From: a virus
IMG/VR virus record: IMGVR_UViG_3300042691_036428
Span: 1-46,205 of that record
Strand: one strand, 5' to 3'
Length of the DNA: 46,205 bases
Positions 40,455 through 46,205 of the stretch are shown piece after piece. The position numbers and the translations under genes were made by a program. Each line of letters begins with the position of its first letter. Positions within the stretch are counted from its first letter, which is position 1. The notes beneath the pieces were generated by a model. That model saw nothing but the letters and a program-made list of their open reading frames with translations, was not told the DNA's origin and did not search any database.

Positions 40455-41267
40455 ATGAATATTCATTATGCCCTACAAACTTGTGATAACATGGTTAGAG
40501 ATTCTTCACTTACTAGATATTGTGAGTGCAGTAAAGCAGAGATAACCAAAAAGTGTGTCACTAGTTTTTTAAATTCTGCAAAAGTATTATCCGAAAACGT
40601 TCCTAACATTTATCAGACCATAGCTATTTTTGATGATAATAGTAGTGATGAAACTGTAAATTACTTAAAGGAATGTATAAGTTATTACAGTTCAGATAAA
40701 ATTAAAATAGAATTTTATAGGTTGAACGGTGTTGGATTATTCGGTTCCGTTCGTGCTTGTTATAATTGGTTAGAAACTAATGGTAAAGATTTAGTTTATC
40801 AAGTGCAAGACGATTACTTGTTTGAACCCTATGCATTATATGAAATGTCGCATATTGTTTCACAAATTAAAAATGAAACAGATCAAGCAGTTTTAGCTTT
40901 TCCCTTTGTGCATCCGTTGTACTATTTTGATATTTACAAATATCAAAGTTTAGAAAGAGTAATAGTACCGGGTATAAAACAATACTGGATACAGCATTTT
41001 GAGATTGGTTGTACATTTATGACGACCAAAGAAGAATTTAGTAAACATTGGGACATATATGAAGATTTTTTTAATGGTGATCTTCAGGATGATCAATTAG
41101 AAATTAAATCATTTAATAGAATATTTAAAGAACGAAAAACTCCATTCATGCAACCATTCACTAGTGTTGCATTACATATGCAATCGCCAGCAGATAAAGA
41201 CCCATATATTGATTGGCAAGCAAGATGGAATAATGTACCGGTTTTAGGATCCATGCAGCAAAGTTAA
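40455..41267 (+). CDS. GT-A-like glycosyltransferase, paralogue of the 1397 fusion
   Basis: The 270-aa protein is closely related to the N-terminal half of the fusion at 1397-2797. Shared features are IAIFDDNSSDET, YQVQDDYLFEPYALYEM (DxD-like QDDY), FNRIFKERKTPF and DPYIDWQARW. The methyltransferase half is missing. It is flanked by tRNAs, and its last codons overlap the RNA element at 41241-41307. Start at ATG 40455 has no clear ribosome site. The substrate is unknown. Confidence 0.78.
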   Translation: MNIHYALQTCDNMVRDSSLTRYCECSKAEITKKCVTSFLNSAKVLSENVPNIYQTIAIFDDNSSDETVNYLKECISYYSSDKIKIEFYRLNGVGLFGSVRACYNWLETNGKDLVYQVQDDYLFEPYALYEMSHIVSQIKNETDQAVLAFPFVHPLYYFDIYKYQSLERVIVPGIKQYWIQHFEIGCTFMTTKEEFSKHWDIYEDFFNGDLQDDQLEIKSFNRIFKERKTPFMQPFTSVALHMQSPADKDPYIDWQARWNNVPVLGSMQQS

Positions 41268-41307
41268 AAAATCAATCTTGTAAATTGAAAAAAGCGGATC
41301 CTGTTTT
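41241..41307 (+). repeat. Structured repeat element, copy 1
   Basis: gttttAGGATCC at 41241-41252 pairs with GGATCCTgttt (41296-41302), enclosing CAGCAAA and GAAAA. Copy 2 at 41546-41608 has the same plan with AGGATGC/GCATCCT, so one base pair has switched from C-G to G-C. It overlaps the 3' end of the glycosyltransferase gene. The T-rich tail could also make it a terminator. Confidence 0.6.
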
Positions 41308-41311
41308 ATTT

Positions 41312-41385
41312 GCTCCTATAGTATAAAGGCATTACACTACATTGGTAATGTAGAAAAACTGGATCGTTACCAGTTGGGAGCACCA
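41312..41385 (+). tRNA. tRNA-Thr(GGT)
   Basis: Acceptor gctccta/tgggagc, anticodon GGT in a 7-nt loop, CCA encoded. The T loop is ATCGTTA (A at position 54, T at 58), an inverted version of the usual T54-A58 pair. Confidence 0.92.
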
Positions 41386-41393
41386 AATATATT

Positions 41394-41468
41394 GCCTTCG
41401 TAGCTCAGTGGTAGAGCATCGTCTTGATAAGGCGAGGGTCGTTGGATCGTTCCCAACCGAAGGTACCA
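41394..41468 (+). tRNA. tRNA-Ile(GAT)
   Basis: Acceptor gccttcg/cgaaggt, anticodon arm tcgtc-ttGATaa-ggcga, CCA encoded. The T loop ATCGTTC again has A54 and T58. Confidence 0.95.
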
Positions 41469-41469
41469 T

Positions 41470-41545
41470 GGTAGAGTAGCATAGTGGCTAATGCACCACC
41501 TTCATACGGTGTTTATCGTCAGTTCGAGTCTGACCTCTACTACCA
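41470..41545 (+). tRNA. tRNA-Met(CAT) or tRNA-Ile2(CAT)
   Basis: Acceptor ggtagag/ctctact, anticodon loop ttCATac, normal T loop TTCGAGT and encoded CCA. CAT may read AUG, or AUA if the C is lysidinylated. The sequence does not decide. The tRNA starts 1 nt after tRNA-Ile. Confidence 0.9.
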
Positions 41546-41608
41546 GTTTTAGGATGCTTACAGCAAATTACTACACTTTCGTCATGTGAAAAGAATGCAT
41601 CCTGTTTA
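41546..41608 (+). repeat. Structured repeat element, copy 2
   Basis: This is the second copy of the element (AGGATGC 41551-41557 with GCATCCT 41597-41603; CAGCAAA and GAAAAG in the loop). It follows the CCA end of tRNA-Met directly and ends just before the minus-strand kinase-like stop. The two copies bracket the three tRNAs Thr, Ile and Met. Confidence 0.6.
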
Positions 41609-41609
41609 A

Positions 41610-42221
41610 TTATACCGGATCTGTGATTACTAATGTGTTACCTCGACGCATAAAGTTGTCGTCATGCAGATCAAGGTCGCCTCTGTGAGTAGGCAGATTG
41701 TTAAGAAAGTCAACGACTTGGAATAGTTGCGGATACTTTTGTTGTAAGAATGCTTCATTTTTATGCCAAAACACATCGTTCCAATTTACATTATTATTTC
41801 TTTTGGACTGTTGTATTTCTGGGGCAACGTATTGATTGTAAAAACTCCAATCTTTAATTGGTTCTAAAAGTTCCATTCTTACAGCATAGGCACTGGGACT
41901 AATTCTTCTAATTTTGCCCATAAACTTTGGAACAAATGGATTATCTTGATGCCGCATTGCATAGTTAGCAAAATTAATCCAATCCTTATTACTGCTTTCA
42001 AATACTTTAAGAACGTAGTTGAATTTAGGATTCTTAAAAACTAACGAAGAATACCCATAGCCTGCTAATGTCCAACCATAGGATTTTAGTTGATTAGTTA
42101 AGTTATCTGCTTGAGCAGCAGTATACCCGGTTTCGTCAGGGTCTAATTTTGCGGTACCAAATTCTTGGGCTGCTTGATATGCAGGATGTTTTTTGATACC
42201 TACTAATTCGTTAATCTTCAT
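41610..42221 (-). CDS. Kinase-fold protein (putative phosphotransferase)
   Basis: The 203-aa protein has a protein-kinase-like plan. A glycine loop (LAGYGYSSLVFK) and a strand with NYVLKVFE (candidate ATP Lys) precede HRGDLDLHDDNFMRRGN, a catalytic loop with Asp and Asn, and ITDPV in the metal-binding (DFG) position. It is smaller than full kinases. A late box lies 5 nt upstream. Such proteins occur in marine phages; whether it phosphorylates protein or a small molecule is open. Confidence 0.7.
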   Translation of the reverse strand: MKINELVGIKKHPAYQAAQEFGTAKLDPDETGYTAAQADNLTNQLKSYGWTLAGYGYSSLVFKNPKFNYVLKVFESSNKDWINFANYAMRHQDNPFVPKFMGKIRRISPSAYAVRMELLEPIKDWSFYNQYVAPEIQQSKRNNNVNWNDVFWHKNEAFLQQKYPQLFQVVDFLNNLPTHRGDLDLHDDNFMRRGNTLVITDPV

Positions 42222-42226
42222 ATTAG

Positions 42227-42234
42227 TATTTATC
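42227..42234 (-). promoter_or_regulatory. Late promoter box before the kinase-like gene
   Basis: On the minus strand GATAAATA ends 5 nt before ATG 42221. The spacing equals that of the boxes at 22975-22982 and 39153-39160. Confidence 0.5.
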
Positions 42235-42287
42235 GCTGATATCCGGCATGGCGGTACGATTGTGGTTGAGTGTAGAGATTAAATAAT

Positions 42288-42363
42288 GGTGTCTTTAGTG
42301 TAGTGGCCTGCACACTAGTCTGTGAAACTGGAAGTACGAGATCGATACTCGTAAGACACCCCA
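42288..42363 (+). tRNA. tRNA-His(GTG)
   Basis: The sequence encodes G-1 opposite C73, the His identity pair, then 7-bp acceptor gtgtctt/aagacac and CCA. Anticodon GTG. T loop ATCGATA (A at 54). Confidence 0.93.
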
Positions 42364-42376
42364 AAAGGAGATAGCT

Positions 42377-42964
42377 TTGACTATAGAAAATTGGTTTTCA
42401 GTTCCAGTATTGTATCATGATTTTACTGATGTAGAATTAAAATTGATACAAAAAGAGATTAAAGATGCAATGCCACAAATTAATAATATGGATTTAACTA
42501 ATCCATGGGGCGATACAGTAGAAACAAGTTTTAAGTACAACAAAGAATGTAATATAATTAAAGAATACAATCTTGAATACTTGAATCAAGCAATACTGAA
42601 TCAGGCAGATATGTTTTGTGAATCGTTTAAGTTATCTTATGAATTAAGAATCAAAGAGTCATGGATTAATATATCTAAAGTAGGTGGTTTTCAGTTTGCA
42701 CATAAACACTTGCCTTATTTGTTATCAGGTGTTTATTATTATAATGCAACTGAAGATGATGGATCATTGCAATTTTTGAGTCCTAATCCATGGCATGACG
42801 AACGAACATATCCTTTTGGATTTAACAAAATAACATACAAGCCAGTAACTGGTAGAATAATAATTTTTCCAAGTTACTTAGAGCATTTAGTAAATGTAAA
42901 CAATAATGATAGTAAGCGAATATCATTTTCGTTTAATATAGAATCCTTCGGTAGCTCACGGTAG
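42377..42964 (+). CDS. 2OG-Fe(II) oxygenase, GGxxxxHxH type
   Basis: The 195-aa protein has the pattern of the small phage/cyanobacterial 2OG-Fe(II) oxygenase family: ESWINISKVGGFQFAHKHLPYLLSGVYYYNA (H-x-H), LQFLSPNPWHDE, then GRIIIFPSYLEHLVNVNNND and KRISFSFNI (Arg for 2-oxoglutarate). Start is TTG 42377 with an aaggag site 6 nt upstream; the first internal ATG is 30 codons in. The last 20 nt lie inside the next tRNA gene. Confidence 0.82.
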   Translation: MTIENWFSVPVLYHDFTDVELKLIQKEIKDAMPQINNMDLTNPWGDTVETSFKYNKECNIIKEYNLEYLNQAILNQADMFCESFKLSYELRIKESWINISKVGGFQFAHKHLPYLLSGVYYYNATEDDGSLQFLSPNPWHDERTYPFGFNKITYKPVTGRIIIFPSYLEHLVNVNNNDSKRISFSFNIESFGSSR

Positions 42965-43034
42965 AGCAGGATGCCTTATAAGCATTTGTCCAGATAAGAC
43001 CCAGGATGAGGTTCGATTCCTCACCGAAGGACCA
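42945..43034 (+). tRNA. tRNA-like gene with long variable arm, anticodon probably TAT (Ile)
   Basis: Acceptor ccttcgg/ccgaagg, D stem gctc/gagc and T loop TTCGATT are normal, and ACCA is encoded. The anticodon stem gatgc/gcatt leaves loop cttATaa with anticodon TAT. The variable region is about 20 nt (tgtccagataagacccagga), far longer than the usual 5 in Ile tRNA. It resembles class II tRNAs in length but no Leu, Ser or Tyr anticodon fits. Isotype is uncertain. Confidence 0.75.
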
Positions 43035-43035
43035 A

Positions 43036-43111
43036 GCACCTTTAGCTGATGTGGTCATAGCAACGGTCTGAAGAATCGTGGAACTAGGTTCGATTCCTAG
43101 AGGGTGCACCA
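43036..43111 (+). tRNA. tRNA-Phe(GAA)
   Basis: Acceptor gcacctt/agggtgc, anticodon arm acggt-ctGAAga-atcgt, T loop TTCGATT, CCA encoded. It starts 1 nt after the odd tRNA. Confidence 0.95.
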
Positions 43112-43129
43112 ATTTATAGGTAATTTGTT

Positions 43130-43663
43130 ATGTTAATTAAAAATGTACTCAGTTCTGAAAAGGCAAATGAATTAGAAAATGTCATTATGGGCAGTGACTT
43201 CCCATGGTATTGGAACGAGTCTACTTTGGTTAACTATGATAATACTTTTAAAGATTTAAGAAATTATCAATTTACCCATAATTTTTATGTAAATGGGAAA
43301 ATAAATTCTAACTATTGCTATCTTATTGATCCTATAATTGAATCGATAGAAAAAAATACAGATGTTAAAATAAAAAGAATTTTTAGGGCAAAAGCAAATT
43401 TACTGACACAGGTGAATTTGACCGAAGAGGAAATTGAAGCAGAAACACATACAGATATTCTTATTGACAAATATTATAGTTTTGTGTATTATGTATGCGA
43501 TTCTGATGGTGAAACAGTTTTATATGATGACGATGTTATCGAAAAAGCAACACCTGAAAAAAATACAGGTATCTTTTTCAAGTCAAGTATAAATCATAGG
43601 GGAACAAACCCTAGTGTTAATAAACGCAGGGTTGTTATAAATTTAGTTTTAGAAACTTATTGA
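43130..43663 (+). CDS. 2OG-Fe(II) oxygenase, second small type
   Basis: The 177-aa protein has AETHTDILIDKYYSFVYYVCDSDGETVLYDDD (H-x-D ligands) and later FFKSSINHRGTNPSVNKRRVVINLVL (distal His and Arg for 2-oxoglutarate). It is shorter than its 42377 neighbour and has a different sequence. The TGA stop shares two bases with the start of the next tRNA-Arg. Confidence 0.75.
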   Translation: MLIKNVLSSEKANELENVIMGSDFPWYWNESTLVNYDNTFKDLRNYQFTHNFYVNGKINSNYCYLIDPIIESIEKNTDVKIKRIFRAKANLLTQVNLTEEEIEAETHTDILIDKYYSFVYYVCDSDGETVLYDDDVIEKATPEKNTGIFFKSSINHRGTNPSVNKRRVVINLVLETY

Positions 43664-43733
43664 GTCCTTAGTCTAATGGATAAGATACTGCATTCCGATT
43701 GCAATGATGCAGGTTCGATTCCTGCAGGACTCA
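43662..43733 (+). tRNA. tRNA-Arg(CCG)
   Basis: Acceptor gagtcct/aggactc, anticodon loop ttCCGat, T loop TTCGATT. CCA is not encoded (sequence continues acatg), unlike most of the others. The first two bases lie in the stop codon of the upstream gene. Confidence 0.93.
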
Positions 43734-43776
43734 CATGTTAAATAGATATGACAAAATAACATAAAGGGAGGTGTAA

Positions 43777-44337
43777 ATGTCAGTTCTAGCATTGGATATC
43801 GGCGGAGTCCCAAGACAGTGGATTTCATATGATGACGCAATTACCTATCACGCTAAAAATGCTGTAGCATGGAGTATGGGTGAAGTTGTGGCTCGTTATC
43901 GTGGTGGTATTCAGAATGATGGAACTATGAGTTACATTGAAACTCCTAGTATAATTGCAATTAAAGGTCATGGATTTGACCCATACAAACATGGAATGGT
44001 TGCATTGACTAACAGAACATTGTTTGGTCGTGATAGAAATGTTTGTGCATATTGCGGTGACCATCATGTTAACCATCATCATCTAAGTCGTGATCATATT
44101 GTTCCAAAAAGCAAAGGTGGTACTAATACTTGGATGAATGTAGTCACTGCATGTAAACCATGTAACAGTCGCAAAAGTGATAAAACACTAAAGGAAGCAC
44201 GTATGGAATTACTATATGCACCTTATGTGCCTAATCACTATGAAAACATGATTCTACAACACCGCAATATACTTGCGGATCAAATGGAGTACTTATTAAC
44301 AGGTGTTCCAAAGCATAGTAGAATACTGTTGTCATAG
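43777..44337 (+). CDS. HNH endonuclease
   Basis: The 186-aa protein has an HNH domain: VCAYCGDHH, LSRDHIVPKSKGG, then TWMNVVTACKPCNSRKSDKT, with two CxxC zinc pairs and the central DH. The N-terminal 90 residues are unassigned. It is probably a free-standing homing-type nuclease lodged in the tRNA region. A strong ribosome site (agggaggtg) precedes ATG. Confidence 0.9.
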   Translation: MSVLALDIGGVPRQWISYDDAITYHAKNAVAWSMGEVVARYRGGIQNDGTMSYIETPSIIAIKGHGFDPYKHGMVALTNRTLFGRDRNVCAYCGDHHVNHHHLSRDHIVPKSKGGTNTWMNVVTACKPCNSRKSDKTLKEARMELLYAPYVPNHYENMILQHRNILADQMEYLLTGVPKHSRILLS

Positions 44338-44363
44338 GAGCAACTTGTTAACAAAAAGATAGT

Positions 44364-44415
44364 TCACAGTGAGGCTTGACAAATATTCCTCACTGTGATA
44401 TTATCTGTATAAATA
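44364..44415 (+). promoter_or_regulatory. Early promoter inside an 11-bp inverted repeat, plus late box
   Basis: TTGACA (44376-44381) and TATTAT (44399-44404) are 17 nt apart. A perfect 11-bp inverted repeat tcacagtgagg/cctcactgtga (44364-44374 and 44388-44398) flanks the -35, which looks like an operator. TATAAATA at 44408-44415 adds a late box 9 nt before tRNA-Thr. No T-run follows, so a terminator is unlikely. Confidence 0.7.
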
Positions 44416-44424
44416 GAAGTTCAC

Positions 44425-44500
44425 GCTGGTTTAGCTCAGTAGGTAGAGCAACTGCCTTGTAAGCAGTAGGTCGTCAGTTCGAATCCGACAACCAGCACCA
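44425..44500 (+). tRNA. tRNA-Thr(TGT)
   Basis: Acceptor gctggtt/aaccagc, anticodon arm actgc-ctTGTaa-gcagt, T loop TTCGAAT, CCA encoded. It lies directly behind the early and late promoter boxes. Confidence 0.95.
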
Positions 44501-44517
44501 TTTACTATTAATTATAA

Positions 44518-44880
44518 ATGCATGTAACATATTTGGGTTGTTATGGAAATGTATATCTAAGACAACATATTTTAAATTCAGGTGAATCTGTTCAAGGTCA
44601 TAAGCATTATTACGATCATGTAACATTGATTACTCAAGGTAAAATTGTTGTTGAAATTGAAGGTTACGATCCTAAAGAATTTACTGCCCCAAACTTTGTT
44701 GTAATAAACAAAGATATTAAACATACTATAACTGCACTAGAAGATAATACAATGTATTTTTGTATTTTTGCATTAAGAGACAAAGATGGTGTTGTTATAG
44801 AAGATATGTATGAAGCAATGCATGATCCTAGGTCATATGGCGCGGATCATGGTAATTTAATAGATCCAGATACAATTTAA
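44518..44880 (+). CDS. Cupin-domain protein
   Basis: The 120-aa protein has a single cupin fold: SVQGHKHYYDHVTLITQGKIVVEIEG holds the first motif (H-x-H, with Y-Y-D-H-V-T-L) and FVVINKDIKHTITALED the second. Cupins bind metal and act as oxygenases or binding proteins. There is no signal. It sits 17 nt after tRNA-Thr and ends 1 nt before tRNA-Asn, so it may share their transcript. Confidence 0.8.
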   Translation: MHVTYLGCYGNVYLRQHILNSGESVQGHKHYYDHVTLITQGKIVVEIEGYDPKEFTAPNFVVINKDIKHTITALEDNTMYFCIFALRDKDGVVIEDMYEAMHDPRSYGADHGNLIDPDTI

Positions 44881-44881
44881 T

Positions 44882-44957
44882 TGACCGGTAGCTCAGAGGT
44901 AGTAGCAGTTGACTGTTAATCAATTGGTCGTAGGTTCGATCCCTACCCGGTCAGCCA
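44882..44957 (+). tRNA. tRNA-Asn(GTT)
   Basis: Acceptor tgaccgg/ccggtca, anticodon arm gttga-ctGTTaa-tcaat, T loop TTCGATC, CCA encoded. Confidence 0.95.
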
Positions 44958-44987
44958 GTTTTCTTTATGTGTTTTATAGGAGTTGTA

Positions 44988-45182
44988 ATGTTAATTACTG
45001 AAAGTCAAGGCTTTAAACTGTTTTGTGAAACACGTAAAATAGATACGCCAGCAGATACTTATCATGTTCGTATTTTTACGAAGTATCTTTTTTCAAAAGA
45101 TCCTGAGTCAGAGCAAACCAAAATGGAATTGTTTTTAACTAGTAATGAACTAGAAAAACTCAGTGAAATGCTAAAACCCTAA
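44988..45182 (+). CDS. Small protein, 64 aa
   Basis: The 64-aa protein starts MLITESQGFKLFCETRK and ends LFLTSNELEKLSEMLKP. It is soluble, with a beta start and helical end, and no known motif. ATG 44988 follows a taggag ribosome site. It lies between tRNA-Asn and tRNA-Arg. Confidence 0.65.
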   Translation: MLITESQGFKLFCETRKIDTPADTYHVRIFTKYLFSKDPESEQTKMELFLTSNELEKLSEMLKP

Positions 45183-45186
45183 TTAT

Positions 45187-45261
45187 CTGGCGTTCGTTCA
45201 ATGGACAGGACATCGGTCTTCTAAACCGAGAATAGAGGTTCGACTCCTCTACGCCGGACCA
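45187..45261 (+). tRNA. tRNA-Arg(TCT)
   Basis: Acceptor ctggcgt/acgccgg, anticodon arm tcggt-ctTCTaa-accga, T loop TTCGACT, CCA encoded. It is the third Arg tRNA in the window. Confidence 0.95.
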
Positions 45262-45279
45262 AAATATTTTAAAAAATAG

Positions 45280-45308
45280 TTGACATTAAATCCAAGACGA
45301 GATATAAT
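45280..45308 (+). promoter_or_regulatory. Perfect consensus sigma70-type promoter
   Basis: TTGACA (45280-45285) and TATAAT (45303-45308) are exactly 17 nt apart. It is the strongest promoter in the window. It would transcribe tRNA-Glu, the 417-nt RNA block, tRNA-Asp and tRNA-Trp. Confidence 0.85.
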
Positions 45309-45351
45309 GTCTTTATCGTAGTAAAATATCTTTAACAATTTAACTTTCAAA

Positions 45352-45426
45352 GTACCGTGGGACGGCTGGTGTGGTCAGCTGCCTTTCAAGCAGCGCAGAT
45401 GGGATCAAAACCCATACGGTACTCCA
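45352..45426 (+). tRNA. tRNA-Glu(TTC)
   Basis: Acceptor gtaccgt/acggtac, anticodon arm gctgc-ctTTCaa-gcagc, CCA encoded. The T loop is ATCAAAA (A at 54). Its last base is also the first base that could pair in the RNA block. Confidence 0.93.
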
Positions 45427-45843
45427 TATTGAAACACATTTCTGTCATTGCCGTGCCAGCTTCACGGTGAGTACAAGAGTCGGAACTAGCTACCCGACAG
45501 GTTGTATAAAGTTACAAGTGGGTTAATGACAGCCCCTTGGAAGTGTGTTTCAATATGATTAAACAGTTATGTCCACTCAACGAGAGATTCGTAGAGACAA
45601 GATCGCATCTTGTTTTTGGAGTGCGGTGAGATACCGACGGTGGACGCCATATTGAAGCACATTCGGCTGGTCGTAAAATCGTCGTTGGACTTTAAGACTG
45701 AGTGTGTTTCAATATAGTTTATATTAGTTTTGTAGCTTGTAAGCACAGAGGCAGGCGCAGGCGTTATGTAACCGAAACAATAAACAGTAATCACGTGTAA
45801 AGCTGTTGAGTTAGGCATATAGTGCAGGCTACAAAACTAATAT
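45427..45843 (+). ncRNA. Large structured RNA block between tRNA-Glu and tRNA-Asp
   Basis: The 417 nt exactly fill the space between the CCA of tRNA-Glu and the first base of tRNA-Asp. Four domains are visible. A (45427-45556): 16-17-bp closing stem, inner ctgtcatt/aatgacag and three hairpins. B (45570-45646): stem gtccac/gtggac with three hairpins, two with identical GAGAT loops (45580-45592, 45624-45636) and one acaagat-cgc-atcttgt. C (45649-45715): 16-bp stem. D (45721-45843): perfect 16-bp stem. No reading frame is convincing. tRNA processing enzymes would set both ends. I do not recognise the class. Confidence 0.7.
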
Positions 45844-45921
45844 GGCTCAGTAGCATAGTTGGTCTAATGTACTTGCCTGTCACGCAAGAGATCACGGGTT
45901 CGAATCCCGTCTGGGTCGCCA
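45844..45921 (+). tRNA. tRNA-Asp(GTC)
   Basis: Acceptor ggctcag/ctgggtc, anticodon arm cttgc-ctGTCac-gcaag, T loop TTCGAAT, GCCA end. It starts directly after the RNA block. Confidence 0.95.
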
Positions 45922-45927
45922 AATTAT

Positions 45928-46001
45928 TCCGGTGTAGTATAATGGCAGTGCTGCGGTCTCCAAAACCGCAAGTGGCAGTTCGATTCTGTCCACCGGAGCC
46001 A
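45928..46001 (+). tRNA. tRNA-Trp(CCA)
   Basis: Acceptor tccggtg/caccgga, anticodon arm gcggt-ctCCAaa-accgc, T loop TTCGATT, GCCA end. Eight T follow, which may stop transcription. Confidence 0.95.
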
Positions 46002-46020
46002 TTTTTTTTGTGAGGGTATT

Positions 46021-46205
46021 ATGAATCTGAAAATTAAAGCGGCATTAATTGTAGCAGGTGTACTAGGTGTAGGTATGTTTGTAAGTTTTGTATCAAGCTT
46101 TTTGCCTTGGTATGTTCTACCAGCTTTACTTATATCTTTTTTGGTATATATAATGTACGATTTAGTATTGACAAAATTAAATTATGATGCTAAGATTGAA
46201 GAAAT
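46021..46205 (+). CDS. Membrane protein, partial (cut by window end)
   Basis: The frame runs off the end after 61 codons. It begins MNLKIKAALIVAGVLGVGMF and has two hydrophobic segments (about 8-26 and 31-48), then a charged tail (KLNYDAKIEE). A weak gaggg site precedes ATG. It looks like a small phage inner-membrane protein; the rest is outside the window. Confidence 0.6.
   Translation, partial: MNLKIKAALIVAGVLGVGMFVSFVSSFLPWYVLPALLISFLVYIMYDLVLTKLNYDAKIEE

Noticed and set aside
41246-41302. Simple rho-independent terminator after the glycosyltransferase
   Set aside because: The loop is over 40 nt, and loop motifs are shared with copy 2. A structured element fits better, though termination remains possible.
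44364-44398. Terminator of the HNH gene
   Set aside because: The inverted repeat is not followed by a T run and encloses a -35 hexamer with ideal spacing to a -10.
45567-45818. Minus-strand 83-codon frame in the RNA block
   Set aside because: It crosses three strong RNA stems, has no ribosome site and no recognisable domain.

Overview
The window looks like part of a lytic, T4-like marine myovirus. The evidence is a low-GC sequence, tightly packed and often overlapping genes, T4-type late promoter boxes (NATAAATA), a phage ribonucleotide reductase and glutaredoxin block, a PAAR tail-spike protein, a very large repetitive tail fibre, a SleB-type hydrolase and fifteen tRNA genes. From general knowledge, the best match is the group of myophages that infect streamlined marine bacteria (SAR11 or OM43 type). 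A PqqA-like peptide would suit a PQQ-making methylotroph host. The host assignment is inference.

Layout, left to right. 29-3576 (+): glycosyltransferase and methyltransferase genes, then an HldD-like epimerase. 3643-10212 (+): a 1438-aa repetitive fibre and a 747-aa RCC1-repeat protein. 10223-11770 (+): HldC-like and HldA-like genes that overlap by 47 nt, then an unknown gene. With HldD these give three of the five ADP-heptose steps. 11781-15682 (+): nrdA, a small gene, nrdB and glutaredoxin. 15682-18962 (+): a small barrel protein, PAAR, a large probable baseplate protein and a cell-wall hydrolase. 19016-21399 (+): a small membrane peptide, IscU, a small exported peptide, an A-type Fe-S carrier, an FkbM methyltransferase and an unknown gene.

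21375-39147 is a large biosynthetic island. A divergent promoter at 22969-22982 serves three minus-strand and three plus-strand genes. The rest is one 18-gene minus-strand operon (39147 down to 25841) in which every junction overlaps. The island encodes six radical SAM proteins, two PLP-dependent aminotransferase-like proteins, a QueC-like PP-loop ATPase, Fe(II)-oxygenase-like proteins, two glycosyltransferase-like proteins, a methyltransferase, a GNAT-like protein, and a triplicated unknown family with a duplicated small partner. The nearby IscU and A-type carrier fit the Fe-S demand of six radical SAM enzymes. The product is unknown; a modified glycan, nucleotide or peptide are all possible.

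39148-46205 is a mixed regulatory, RNA and tRNA region. It holds a short promoter-to-terminator unit, a structured RNA with an 18-bp closing stem (39798-39990), a pqqA-like gene (40122-40193), and fifteen tRNAs interleaved with small genes (a glycosyltransferase paralogue, a kinase-like fold, two Fe/2OG oxygenases, HNH, cupin). A 417-nt structured RNA block exactly fills the space between tRNA-Glu and tRNA-Asp. Late boxes lie 5 to 8 nt before several start codons, which implies almost leaderless late mRNAs. Two consensus sigma70-type promoters drive tRNAs, one of them inside a perfect 11-bp inverted repeat.
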